Part shown: one piece after another, positions 42,158 through 54,485 of the stretch
How positions within the stretch are numbered: the stretch's first letter is position 1
How the letters are laid out: each line of letters begins with the position of its first letter
NCBI RefSeq assembly: GCF_003473485.1
Contig: NC_053048.1
Span: 23,615,255 to 23,679,254, forward strand
Direction: 5' to 3'
Length of the DNA stretch: 64,000 nt
From: Medicago truncatula
Taxonomy: Eukaryota; Streptophyta; Magnoliopsida; Fabales; Fabaceae
Notes under the pieces: model-generated
Told to the model about the DNA's origin: nothing
Seen by the model: the letters and a program-made list of their open reading frames with translations, nothing else
Database searches by the model: none
Translations under genes and position numbers: made by a program

Positions 42158-45100
42158 AGAGAAAATATGTGCAAACTCAATGAAATGGGTATTGATGGAT
42201 TACATAATATTAAATAGTTTATATTTATGCATTACATGTTTGGTGAATGGACGGATAATGCTTTGGAATTTTTTAGCAAACTATTTAATCCCCGTTCTTA
42301 ATAATTGAGAAAATATGTTTTGTTGGTGACAACTTCCTTACCCATCAATGAAATGTGGGTAACACAACCCTAAGTTGACATCAATCAAAGTATTTATTTG
42401 TTTTCTATTATTTTTATTAATAATATATAAAGAATGGGTAGTGTTACCCACCTTTTATTAATGGGTAAGCAAGAATTTCCCATATTTTTAATGAGAAAAC
42501 ATGTCTTCAAATGGGTATTGATAAAAATTACTACATCCATAAATTAAGGGAATAATTTTTTTGATTGCTTGGTACATGTTGACTATAAATATTGTGTTTG
42601 AGACTCGCAATTTTCACAATGTTTTGAGTTACAACTCACAAATTTCACGTCTTTTTGCTATAAATTTTGTTTTTTAATTTCAACATTTTCACACAATTTC
42701 GAGATTCATGATAAAATTTTGAAAAACTTCATCGCTCTTTCATTTTATTCATTTTTTTCATATATCTAATTCTTAAAAATGGTTTGATTTCTGATATTTT
42801 TTTCAATTGGAAAAACAATTAAACGAACTTCTCTATATTTTTTCTATGTTCATTTATCTTGATCTTTATTCACCCGATCTTTAATTGTTGCAGAAGTGGA
42901 TCTCAAACGACGAATCTAATGGAAGAATCAACATATGGTGTGAACTCAGAAGAAATTGGATTAAACACTCTGATTAATATGAATGAATTTTATTAGTTTT
43001 TAAGTGAAGATTATTCTTTTGCACGACTATCCATGTAGTTAGTTTTAGAGATACAGTTTGTGTTGTAAATGATATTTCACATTCCAAAATAGTGGTGTTT
43101 CTATAGATTAATGATTATGTTGTACTTTCAACTTTGATGTGCATATACAAAAATAGGTTGTAAGAACTGTCATATGTTTATCATGATTTTTTTCTTCTTA
43201 ATATTCTAATATTGATAGGATCTTATTGAATATTATAGAAATTTGGTTATTGGTGCGAATGAAAAATTCGAGTTGGACATCCACTATTATAGTTTTTTTT
43301 ATTTGTATTGTCTTCATTCTTTCTAACACAACGATGTTGCTTTTTTTCTTAGCATAAATCGAATATACAAAACGAAAATTGATCTATACAAATAGTAGTT
43401 TGATGAGATATTAACAAACTTAATTATTTAATATTCACACAAAACCATTATTAATTTTAAAAGGTAATGTGAATCATAGTATTTTGATTAAATTAATTTA
43501 AAACCATTAATAGAATATCTTATACATTTATTGGAGAAAGGAAGGTCTTATACTTTTATTGGTGAAAGGAAGGTGAATCATATGATTTTAATGCATTAAT
43601 GATATGTAAACTATTTTTATTTTATTTTTCGAGATAGTCAACTTATTTGAGAAATTGGTATATATTAAATAAATTTTATACTAACATAATTTTAAGCATA
43701 TTTAAAAAGGTTAAATAAATTAAAATATATTTTATGAATCTTATTGGTATAAATATAATTTTAAAAATATTAACATCACCAAAAATAAGACAATTTAAAA
43801 TCTCTATATATATAAAAATTATATAAATCAAATTCATATGTTTTTTGTTGTTCATCGTTATAGTTTTAAATTATCGTACATCAAATGTACTATATCTATA
43901 AGTTCAACAAAAAAAAGAATGGGCTCAAGGTTTGCTTCGAGGTGAATCAAGTATGCATGTTCCATGGATGGGTTCATGGACCAATTCTATTAACATTAAT
44001 GTCCTTTGAAGGTAAAGATTTGCTTCGAGGTGAATCTTAAAAGAATGATATTTGTACTATATCTTTTTCACTCTGACAAAGAAATTTTACATTTGTAGAA
44101 TTGTATATGTATTAATGTGCAAGATATATCTGCATTAATTACTGTAAAAAAAAATGCAATATTTATCATTTTTAACGGTCAATAATCTTAAAATAATCAT
44201 AAAAAAAATCCTATTTTCTTTTTTAAAAAATAAATACATTCTTTGATAATCCTATTTGAAAATATTGATTGAGACAAATCAAACAACATCTTACATGCTA
44301 ACATTAGTTAAAAAAAATTGGTCAGTATAAGTTATGTGAACAATTCATATTGTAAAATTGTGAAATGTATTTGTACTATAAATGAATTGTTGAAACTTTG
44401 ACATGTTGCAATCAAGGATATCTTAAAAATTCACGGTATTCTTTAAATCATTTAAGAATATATAGCAAGTTTTCTGTTTTCCATAGTCAATCACCATTGA
44501 ATAACTTTTAAACCATCATAAAAAAATCCTCTTTTATTTAAAAAAAAATAAATAAAACTCATTAATTAATAATTAATTGCATTAAAGGTAAACAAATTGT
44601 AGAAAATTTGAAATGCATCAATCAAGACAATCACAAAAAATAAATTCAAGGAATATTTTAAATCACTCAATAATGAATATGTATGTCTCATTTTCTTATT
44701 TGTATTTAATCTTGACCCTCATCCCTTTCTTCAATTCATGTTTCTACTATTCTTGGTAAACATTAGATCAATGAACCATCATTAAAAAAAAAAAATCAAA
44801 CCAAGCAAGCATGTTCTCAGAATCAAGAGAATCAATCAAAGTATGAAATAAAAAATTTGGGACAAATAACTTATTTGATATTATGTGGTTGCTAATTTAA
44901 AATTAACGGAAAAAAATTATGGTCAACTTTAAATTTTAAATGGAAGTTAAAAATAAGGTAACTAATTAGTTGTAGAAAATATTCAAAATAAGTTTACTTA
45001 TTCGATATTATAGTTTTTTATTTACAGGAATTTCAATTTTTATTGTTTTAATTATAGAAATTATTAAAAAAAGTATTGATTTCTATAATCTTAATGTGCA

Positions 45101-46029
45101 TTAAATCAGAATTTAAAAAGATATTTTATCAAAAGATAAAGAATGACAATCGGATATTTAAATGTTGGAGTTGTAATCAGAAAAATAATACATAATAAAA
45201 GAGAGTACAACGGGTAGTCTAACCCATATTATACCATGTAAACCATCCCCTTCTCCTGAAAAATAAAATAAAAATATTCATGTTTTTTGTCCTTAAAAAT
45301 TGCCTCTTTTTTTAAGTAAAAGTGGGATAAGCACTTTCAACATGTCATTGTTTTTTAATGAACTAAAGAGAGTTCCATTGATGAGGGAAATAAAATCAAT
45401 TAATAGTAAATGACCACTAACATAGAAAATACAATCATCTAATTCTTTCGTCGTTTGTAAGAAAAATCATTCAATAAAAAAATTAAATTTAAACAAATTT
45501 ATGATCGTCATGGGTATAAAAAAAAAAATTAATTATGGATGATGATACCTATTTAAAAAAAAAATTAAGCAAACATGTTTCAGCATCCACGCCTACAGGT
45601 GATCACGGGATGGGTCGGTTTTCATTGTAATTTATTACCCGATGCAATCAAGTTTCATTAGGTTGGATCAATAAATAATTACACGTAACTTTTTAAAAAA
45701 AATCTCAAAAATATATATAATTAAACGACATTCTATATTATAAAATTTTTAAGACTTGGACTAGATTCTACTAATTACTTGGACTAGATTCTACTAATTA
45801 AATTTTGAACACTTGAATTTAATTGAAACACTTTCAATCTCTATGACATGGACCGAGTATATAATAGTGTGACACTGGGTCAATGCGTAGAAGAAACGTG
45901 TTGTATAGCTCAAATACAATGTTAAATGATCAAGGATGGATACATCGCTGCCTGAATACAATAAAAAATATGCAAGGGTTTCCACATCTTTATGAACGAG
46001 TGTGGGTACATAAGTTAGTTAATGAGAGT
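42158..46029. other. AT-rich region of unknown origin after the copy 3 breakpoint
   Basis: No gene or repeat family recognised over ~3.9 kb. Short features: GAGAAAATATGT repeated at 42158 and 42309, a GGGTAAC/GTTACCC inverted pair at about 42358 and 42440, GATTTGCTTCGAGGTGAATC repeated at about 43930 and 44015, and a GATTCTACTAATTA duplication at 45763-45800. Not homologous to the array units. It may be the interior of a decayed Helitron that ends at 49804. Confidence 0.4.
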
Positions 46030-47240
46030 ATGATCCGTTTTAGAACATGGAATAAAGGCACCCCTACTTGAACATATATGGAAATAATTGACGCTATGAC
46101 TAAAATGAAGATTAATTTTATGTGCCAACAAGAAACTATGTGGGTAGGTGAAAAGGCGAAAGAATTAGATAGTTCAAGGTTTAAGCATTGATAAACTGGA
46201 AAAGTTAGATCGAGAAATAGTGTAGGCATTATTGTGGATAAAGAATTGAAAAAGGATATTGTGGATGTAAAGAGGATGTGAGATTTGATTGTATCCCACA
46301 AATTTTTAGTTTAGTAAGACATCTTTATTTATTTTATTTTTTTAAAAGGAAACAAGACATCTTTAATGTTATGAGTGTTTACTCACCTTAGGTAGGTTTG
46401 GAATAATATTCTAATGTTAAATTTTGGAAGGATTTGAAAGGTTTAATTCAAGATATACCACAAGGAGAAAATGTTTTTCTAGGAGGGGATCTAAGTGGGC
46501 ATGTAAGGAGTGTTTGATAAGTTTTAAAGGTGTGAATGAGGGTATAGCCTCGGGGACATAAATACATAGGGTAAATCCATCCTAGATTTTTTGTTGTCTT
46601 TTAATCTTACTTTAGGAAAATAAAAAGGAAATTTATTACATACAAGAGTGGGATTTCATGTTCTCAAATAGATTTATTTCTTATTAGACATTATGACAAA
46701 AATATTTGTTTGAATTTAAAGTTTTACATGAAGAGAGTTTGACTATCCAACATATAGTATTGGTTATCGATGTAAGGGTTAAGATAAGAGCAGAGATGAG
46801 AGGCACGATTGGTATACAAGGATCAACTGGTGACATTTAAAGGATCAAAACCAAAGTGTTTTCCTACAAAAGATTTTGAAGGAAGGTTCTGTGAAGCTAC
46901 ATAGAAGTAAAAATGATACGTGGAACAAAATGACATATGAGATTATAAAAGTAGCAAAAGAGACACTAGAAGAATTAATAGGTTTTGGACCTAGCTAGGA
47001 GTAAAGAATCTTGGTGGAACCAAAGATTCAAATTAAAGTGAGAATCAAAACAATACTTCACTATTAAAAATTAGGGATAAGGGTGATACATTTGAAGACT
47101 ATTACACATTAAGAAATTTAGCACATTCCAACCTTGATGTCAAGGTTGTTTTCGAGGGGTGTGTTTTTAAGGATATAGTAAAGGGTGATTAGAGTAGTTT
47201 AAGTAGTTAAGAGGTACTTTTTTTAGGATATAGTAAAGAA
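46030..47240 (+). pseudogene. LINE remnant (endonuclease and following region)
   Basis: Broken plus-strand frames read FRTWNKGT, INFMCQQETMWVGEKAKEL, VFLGGDLSGHV, then NDTWNKMTYEIIKVAKETLE. These are blocks of plant L1-type endonuclease/linker regions. There are many stops and frameshifts, and an AT-rich insertion near 46310-46360. No reverse transcriptase remains and no poly-A tail was identified. Old, non-functional. Confidence 0.7.
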
Positions 47241-47419
47241 CAAACTAAGAGTTACTAACTCCACGATACCATTCAGCATTTTCCACATTTTTTAGGCTGA
47301 TATGTTTAAATATAAAGGACTCTCATATAAAGCTAATATTTTTTGTTTCTCTTCAACGTGCACACATATGCATGCAAAGGTGTTAATATTAATTTCGTGA
47401 CTTTACATTTAATATGCAG

Positions 47420-49072
47420 ATCTGCGTATCGGTGACGATGACTTGAAGAACATGTGTTTGATTGAAATTGAAATGCTGCTTCAGGAAAATGGACGGTCGC
47501 TTACTGACTTCAAATCTATGCCCATGGCAAACACAGTAGACATGCCAACGTTCAAAATTAAGTTTATCGTTGATGAGCTAAATTACAACAAAGATAAACG
47601 GGAAAAGACACACGCTGATATGTTACTGATGCTAGCTGATGAACAAAGATGTGTGCATGACAAGTTCATGGAGTCTGTTGATTTTGACGACGATGGTTTC
47701 TTTTTCATATATGGTTACAGTGGTACTGGAAAAATCTTTATATGGAAAACATTGTCAGTTGCTGTTAGATCGAAGGGGTTAATTGTATTGAATGTTGCAT
47801 CCAGCGGTATATCGACTCTTCTATTACCAGGTGGAAGAACCGTGCACTCGACGCTAACAGTCCCTGTTGAGATTAATGAGGCATCATCGCTTACGATGGA
47901 AAAGGATAGTCCTAGGCAGACCTGGTGCATGCTTCAAAGTTGATAATTTGGGATGAGGCTCCAATGATGCACCGATGGTGTTTTGAGGCAGTTGACCAAT
48001 CAATGCATGATATCATATCCAAGAATGATCCCCTATACGAGTTTAGACCTTTTGGTGGAATGACAGTAGTTTTAAGTGGTGATTTCAGGCATATATTGTC
48101 TGTTGTCCGAAAAGGAACGAGGCAGGATATTGTTGATGCCTCAATCAATTCATCAAAGATATGGACTTATTGTAATGTGTTGAGGCTTACTGTTAATATG
48201 AGATTGGGTGCATCTTCGGGACCTGCAGAGAAGGAAGAAACTGATAATTTTGGCAAGTGGATACCCTCAATTGGAGAGGACAACGATGAGAATGGTGAAA
48301 TGAATGTAGAAATTCCCGAAGATTTGCTCATATCCGACACAACAAATCCGTTGATGTCACTCATAGACTTTGTATATCCCGATTTGAATGATAACATTGG
48401 TGACCCGCTCTTTTTTCCAAGAAAAGGGAATACTCGCACCAACGCTTGATTCGGTTGAGCATGTTAACGAATATATGATGTCAGTGATTCCAGGTGAAGA
48501 GAAAGAGTATTTAAGCTCTGATTCAATTTGTCGATTGGGTGAAAAAGTCTGATGTCCAGAGCGAGTGGTTCACAACGGAATTTCTTAATGGTATTAAGAG
48601 CTCTAGAATTCCAAATCACCGGTTGAAACTAAGGGTGGGATGTCCAGTTATGTTGATGAGAAACATCGATCAGGTCAATGGACTGTGTAATGGTACGAGG
48701 CTGACAGTTACACATCTAGGGAAGAGCACGATAGCTGCTACTGTAATTACAGGAAAAAGGGAAGGCACCAGGGTATTCATTCCCAAGATGAATCTTATTC
48801 TGAATGATCCAGGACTACCCTTAAAATTCAGGCGCAAGCAATTTCCATTGACGCTTTGTTTTGCAATGACAATAAATAAAAGCCAGAGTCAATCTTTATC
48901 TCGAGTGGGGGTTTATCTTCTTAAGTCTGTGTTCACGCATGGACAACTTTATGTCGCTGTCTCTCGAGTAACTTCAAGAAAAGGTCTGAAGCTGCTCATC
49001 CTGGATGAAGATAATAATGTTTGTAAGGAGACCATAATTGTTGTGTATCGTGAAGTTTTTCAAAAAGTATGA
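47420..49072 (+). pseudogene. Pif1-type helicase of a Helitron, frameshifted
   Basis: Starts at a TATGCAG acceptor. Domain order: GFFFIYGYSGTGKIFIW (Walker A, Thr of GKT replaced by Ile), VASSGISTLLLPGGRTVHS, KLIIWDEAPM (Walker B), FGGMTVVLSGDFRHI, then HRLKLRVGCPVMLMRNID, FAMTINKSQSQSL, YVAVSRVTSRKGLK. Frame breaks lie at about 47918-47925 and 48425-48445, with a stop near 48549. Ends at 49070-49072. The upstream Rep nuclease was not found. It would unwind DNA during rolling-circle transposition, but the breaks and Walker A change make activity unlikely. Confidence 0.9.
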
Positions 49073-49776
49073 TCATTGGTTATGTTTTAGAATTGTTGTT
49101 GCTATAATTTAGAAAACTAAAGTTGCCTATTATTTGGAAGTCGTTTTATTTTTAATTTCTTTGTAAGGCGTACGAGTCATTATAGACATGCAATTTCTAT
49201 ATAAGCAGATCCTCCTGCCATTGACTATTAATTCATGCATTTTTCAAGTTTAACAATCCGCGGAACCTTTTTTTTTTACATCGTTGTTACGCTAAAATAC
49301 AATATTTACATTAGACCATTTGTTTTGTAAAAATGAAAAACAAATAACAATCGGCGTTTCTGTAGCCCAAACTATATTTATGCACACCCGTAAAAAAATT
49401 AAACATTTGCATTTGCCGACTACGTGTATGCATATGATACTGACTATTATATATAAAAAAATACATATTTTTTAGTTTTTATGATTAATAAAATACATTT
49501 TGTCAACAAATATTATTATACAGTACGTCGGCGTATTTTTGCAAAAATATTACATATGCTAAGTTTAACAATGAGTGCATCTTATACTACAAATAATTAG
49601 TACAAGTATAATAATCCAAATACTTTTCTCGCTATATGCAATGTTTAGATATTTCAAAATATATACAAAATTAAGATGATATTTTTTTCATATCGAATTT
49701 AAATTATAACGACAATTATAACTTTAAGATAACATAATATAAAATCTATACATATGATCAAAAAAGTTTTTTACTT
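49073..49776 (+). mobile_element. 3' non-coding part of the Helitron
   Basis: AT-rich, no ORF, runs from the helicase stop to the terminal hairpin. Nothing else recognised. Confidence 0.6.
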
Positions 49777-49804
49777 CCCGTGCTGGCACGGGTCATTATA
49801 CTAG
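49777..49804 (+). other. Helitron 3' terminus (hairpin plus CTAG)
   Basis: CCCGTGC/GCACGGG stem (49777-49792), then TCATTATA and CTAG at 49801-49804, followed by host T. It matches the Helitron 3'-end rule, and the flank continues exactly as the HMA unit (TTGTAAAT). Confidence 0.85.
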
Positions 49805-50341
49805 TTGTAAATTGTTTATCATTTATGTTGAGTATAACTTATATATAGAGACAAGCGATGCAAAGGGCGAGAAAATTGGGTGTTAAACAATGTGGAGTTT
49901 GATTGTAATGTGATAGTCAATGTGCCATTTATTTGGCAAACATTGAGGTGTATGGATACCCAAACCAAACATATTGATGTGAGGTATCACACATTAGAGA
50001 TTTACTTACACCTTGATAGATATTACATGAAAAAGTTCATACTTTAGAAAATATAGTTGATGTATTGACCAAGTTACTCATTAGTAACAAATTGAAGCAC
50101 CGCTTGGACTTACATGTTTCAAACACTACATATATTTTATCTTATTAATATATTTATGATGTTTCTTGTAATAAGAAATGGTTGGTGGTGACGCTTAATT
50201 TCTTAGTGATCTGTTTGCATGATTTGGAAGGAAGACAAGCATAATCCAATTCTAGGTCATATAAACTAAAAATAAAATTCAAGGAAAACACAAGATGTAT
50301 TTTATCAAACTCAATAAAAGATTCTTTTCTTATTATGCACA
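49805..50341. other. 3' flank of HMA copy 4
   Basis: Begins at the Helitron end, within the unit's GATA/TTGTAAAT site, and is otherwise nearly identical to 41105-41642. Confidence 0.6.
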
Positions 50342-51321
50342 TCAAACGTAGTAGTAATTTTGAAAATATTGTGGTGGGGTCATCTGATAATAAAATGGAT
50401 AGGTTCCAAAGTGTTGAAGTGGAATAACTTCATTTGTATTTGTTGAATCCTTCTTCTCATCTTTTAGAGGTCCAATCGATACTATTTCAGTTTGACACAA
50501 CTTTCTTAGCTTGCACACTACCTTTACTGGATCAATATCCCCAGATACTGTCAATTTCTTCTCTTTCGAGTCTATTGATAATGATTCAAACCCTGCAAAA
50601 TAATAAGAAAAAAATGAATCATTTGTGTTAGATGGTTTGTCTTTTTATTTACACAAAGGTCAAATTAAATTAGTTTTCATTCTTGAATGACGAAGTTCAA
50701 ATACTATTTGAAATAGTTGTAAAATAACTGTGACTGTCATCGATATTAATAATAATTTTGCCTTATTTAATTTTTTTTTAATAAAGTTAGATTGTGTTAG
50801 AAATGGACCTTATCAAATTAATGTAACTTAGAGTCATATTATATCTTCAAAAATTAAAATCAATCATGATGGTATCGTAAGTGAAGATGATAAAAGATTA
50901 CCGCAACATTTGATATGTTTAGCCGATTTTTTAATTATATGCCAACGGTAGTTAACCACCTCTAAAAATTTTTGGTCATTTCGCTCTGTAACTTACTAGT
51001 CATGTAATTTAGCCACGTTACATAGCAGTGGTACTTATATGATATATGAAATTCAATATATATATACCTGGAAGGCTAGATGCTGTCTTCATAACTTTTT
51101 GCTTGATTCTATCATTATAAAAGTCCACTTTCAACAACACTTTCTGTTAACAAAAAGTAAATCAAAGAATTAAAATCCAGCAATTATTACTACCATTCTA
51201 AAATATAAAAGGATGCAAAAAAGGGACAACAACAACATAATTCATGCATGAAAACATAGTAAATTAAATGAGAAAAATGAAGAAGAAAAAAGGATTTCAA
51301 GATTCAAATTCTGACCTTCAT
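50342..51321 (-). CDS. HMA-domain protein, HIPP family, copy 4 (110 aa)
   Basis: Exons 51321-51316 (ATGAAG), 51143-51068 and 50592-50342, GT-AG, 333 nt in total. Same layout as copy 2, with Val to Phe at the first residue after exon 2 (GFES) and Ile to Val in the linker (NEVIPLQ). CxxC and CaaX absent. TATATATA at 51454-51463. Its 3' flank is cut by the Helitron and its 5' flank carries a Mutator-type MITE at 51756, about 300 bp upstream of the TATA box, which could affect expression. Intact by inspection. Confidence 0.8.
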
Positions 51322-51755
51322 AGTTGTTGGAGTTTGTGCGAGCTGATTAAGAATTATAGATGACAAGTGCAAAGGAATTATAGAGGAGCAAGTTTTGAGT
51401 GAAGTGTTTTTTAGCAATGAAGTGGTGATGAAGTAAAGATGAGAATTGGTAACTATATATATAAGGTTGATAGGAAGACTTTAAAGACCGTCAAGTCAAC
51501 TAGTCAATTGAAAAAATGTTTGTTTTTCTTCAAAAGTATTAGTAACCGTGTGAATGTTAGTTTGAATCCTTCACAACGTACAAAAGAGTGAATCGGTCAA
51601 ATAATAGTAAAAGTTTTGCAATCATTGAAGTTGTTTAATTACTTTTTGCTTCGTGGCTGCATCTCATAGTATCATAAACAAATGAAACACACGCTTTGAG
51701 TTAGAGATCCTATTTTGTTTGTTATGTGGGAAATAGTAAAATACAATAAATTGGT

Positions 51756-52094
51756 GGTTAAAATATGATTTTAATCCCTGCAAATGTGCTTCGTTTTGGT
51801 TTTAGTCTTTGTAAAAAAAAAAATTTGTTTTTGGTCCCTGCAAAATTTTTTGTTTTTGAAAATAGTCCCTGGGAGGGACTATTTTCAAAAACAAAAAATT
51901 TTGCAGGGACCTTTTTTAAAAACAAAATATTTTGCAGGGACCAAAAACTACAAAATTTGTTTAGTTATAATGTGTCACGTATGCAAATCATCACAAAAGT
52001 GGGGTCAGAGACTATTTTCAAAAACAAAACAAAAAATTAAGGGACTAAAACCAAAACGAGACATATTTGCAGGGACTAAAACCATATTTTAGCC
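51756..52094. mobile_element. Mutator-type MITE with 9-bp target duplication (339 bp)
   Basis: Flanked by TAAATTGGT at 51747-51755 and 52095-52103; the undisturbed site is at about 33216. TIRs of ~50 bp open GGTTAAAATATGATTTTAAT and close with the inverse. Inside is a perfect palindrome (38-bp arms, 51833-51870 and 51874-51911). Words of the type GTCCCTGCAAA recur. No coding sequence. Confidence 0.9.
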
Positions 52095-52270
52095 TAAATT
52101 GGTTACATAGAAAATAGAAAAATAAAAAACAAGCTTCGTTGAGAGCTTTCATGTAAGATTTCATTGTGCATTAGCAGCTTACCATGATTAACATAAATAA
52201 ATGATACCATGAGATGACTAAATTGTATAGATTTGATTAGAAACCAGTTAAAAACCCGTGAGCTTGGGTT

Positions 52271-52431
52271 CAGGGTCAGCCCGAAGATTTTTGGTGCCCT
52301 GGATAAAACTATAAATTATATCCTTTTAATTATTCAAATATTTTTCTTCTTGCATTTTTTGTTGCAAAATATTCATTTATAATCAAAGTTATTTAAAAAT
52401 ATCTTTTCAATTGAATTAATCAAAGCGAATT

Positions 52432-52497
<66 letters not shown>

Positions 52498-52520
52498 CTA
52501 ACTACTAAACAAAATAATAA
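52271..52520. mobile_element. hAT-type MITE, truncated copy in unit 4
   Basis: Left end CAGGGTCAGCCCGAAG after CTTGGGTT as at 33390. It contains an expanded (TA)n of about 60 nt (52434-52495) and lacks the right terminus: after TAATAATTTAAG the sequence continues in the 36.8-kb unit segment. Confidence 0.75.
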
Positions 52521-53082
52521 TTTAAGTGTCAACATCAATTCTCTATTATGTTTAAGTGTGAGTGGTTTGTCAGAAATATGTTAAAAAAAAGGGAAAGGTT
52601 AACTTATGCCCTTTGTGCATAAGGTAAGAAGTCAAACGTAGAAGGTTTTTTTTGAAACTTGTGCATTCAATATCTTAAAAGTTCCAAAAGTTATACTTTC
52701 AATATAATTTTTTTTTTAATTTCAATTTTAAACTCCTTAACATGTGCCCTAATGCCATAAGTTAACTTGACCCAAAAAATAATGGGATAAATGTTGATTG
52801 TATAAGGGTGTGACTCATATATCTTATGTCTTCAAGTTTTGTGTAAAGATACCATGTCTCTCCATCTCTCTTCTAGTGGTGGGTAATTTAATTTTTGAAA
52901 ACCACATTGTAAATTATAATTTTCAGAATCATGTTTGCATTCAAGAAAACTATCATGATTTCAAAGATTTTAAAATCTATTATTTTCACATAATAAATAC
53001 ACTTAAAATCTTACCTTCATTCAGGGCGATTGATAGTAAGTAGAAATAACAATCCTCCAAATCTCAATCTGTGCCTTTCCCA
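52521..53082. other. Duplicated unit sequence, unit 4
   Basis: Counterpart of 36790-37357. No gene seen. Confidence 0.5.
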
Positions 53083-53091
53083 TTCGTTCTT
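53083..53091. other. Empty target site of the Mutator-like element
   Basis: TTCGTTCTT occurs once, with flanks (CTTTCCCA left, TCTCAACCC right) identical to those on either side of the element at 37367-40010. It shows the pre-insertion or perfectly excised state. Confidence 0.85.
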
Positions 53092-53402
53092 TCTCAACCC
53101 ATTTTTATGGTTATTATTCCGGAATAGCAGAAAGCCCATTGCAAACGAACTAATAAAGCCAAGGTCCATGCTATTCAAAAAGAAGCACCGTGAAGGTGCA
53201 CATGAAGCCTTGTGGCCCTTGCCGCACAGTAGCGCGCCATGATCATATCCTAGAGTCATAGTCATCTCTAATGGCGTTCAGGATTTACGTCGCGTAATAC
53301 ATAGGTAGTTATCGAACTCCTTGGCTATATAAGCGTTACTCAACGTCACACACAAGTTACACTTTCATTCACCCAATTACTAGTTACTATATTAGTCAAT
53401 TT
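53092..53402 (+). promoter_or_regulatory. Duplicated promoter-like segment, unit 4
   Basis: Near copy of 40020-40335 with the same CTTGGCTATATAAGCGTT. No ORF follows; a TIR element starts at 53403. Confidence 0.4.
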
Positions 53403-54123
53403 AGGCTATGAATGTGTGACATATGGCAAAAAAATATCTTAAGGTTGAGATTTATAATAAAAAACAAATTTATGCTCTCCTCCTTTACGTGTTTCCTCCT
53501 TCCCTCTCGTTTCATGACCTATCGCCACCAATCACTGTCGTTTCCTTATCCTTTCATCGTCTCTCTCCTCTCACTATGGTCTCCGCGCCACTGGCGTATA
53601 CCACTGTTTCAAGATTTGTTTCCCCGTTTCCTTCAATCTGTCCTTTTTGGCTGAAACATATTTCGTTGGATGATTATCTCCTTAAATAATCCAATTGTCA
53701 ACACAAAAACCAGCAAAGAAACCAAATCAGAATTGAAACAAGAAAGAATTGCAGTTTTGAGAAGGCTGCAAAACCAAGTTGAAAATCAATAACATCAACA
53801 GCAATGGTTTGAAACAACGGCAACATGACGACGATGAGTGGAAGAGGGGAGATGTTGTTAATAAGGCGATCAACGGCGACGAACGGCAACGGGTGGAGGA
53901 GGTTTATGGCAATGAGAGGAAGGGGAGCAGAAGGACACGTTTTGTTTTGTTACTTTTTTTATCAAATAAATATTTGTTTTTTTATTATAAATCTCAATCC
54001 TAAGATCTTTTTTTGCCACATGTCACACATCCATAACCTAAATGGAGCATTAGATAAATGAAGCAAAAAAAGGTATGCTTCATTTATCTAATGCTCCATT
54101 TAGGTTATGGATGTGTGACATGT
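53403..54123. mobile_element. TIR element with terminal perfect palindrome, copy 3
   Basis: The same element as 40336-41023. Left TIR at 53403 (GGCTATGAATGTGTGACAT), inner right TIR near 53960-54037, then a terminal palindrome. Interior frames (MKINNINSNGLKQR type) are similar among copies but unrecognised. Confidence 0.65.
54018..54123. repeat. Perfect palindrome, 47-bp arms, 12-nt loop
   Basis: 54018-54064 is the exact reverse complement of 54077-54123; the loop is AAAAAAAGGTAT. In the copies at 31128-31222 and 40940-41023 the same structure is imperfect, so this one is new or freshly repaired. Confidence 0.92.
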
Positions 54124-54205
54124 ATGACACAATTAGATACATGCTTTATATTTTTCAAATGATAGTAATTTTTTAAAATTCTTTTATAAAAATTAATTAA
54201 TGATA

Positions 54206-54483
54206 CTCCCTCCGTCCCAAATTATATGACGTTTTAGGCATTCCGCACATATTAAGAAATGCAATTAATATTCTGTGGAAAAGAGATATTATGAGTTGTT
54301 TTACAAAATTGTTCTTAATAAATAATATGAGAAAGATAAATGAAAGAATTGAAAGAAGAGTAATAAATAGCTAAGGTTATAATAGGAAAAGTAACATTAA
54401 TGTTGCATTAGTATTGTAAAGCGACATATAATTTGGGATACAAAAATTTCCCTAAAGCGACATACAATTTGAGACGAAGGGAG
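54206..54483. mobile_element. Stowaway-type MITE (278 bp) at the Helitron target site
   Basis: TA at 54204-54205 and 54484-54485 flanks CTCCCTCCGTCCCAAATTAT ... TTTGAGACGAAGGGAG. Inserted in AATTAATGA-TA-TTGTAAATG, the position where the Helitron of copy 4 ends. Confidence 0.85.
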
Positions 54484-54485
54484 TA

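Noticed and set aside
45870..46071. Plus-strand frame MRRRNVLYSSNTML as a separate gene
   Set aside because: It leads into the LINE remnant and has no independent support.
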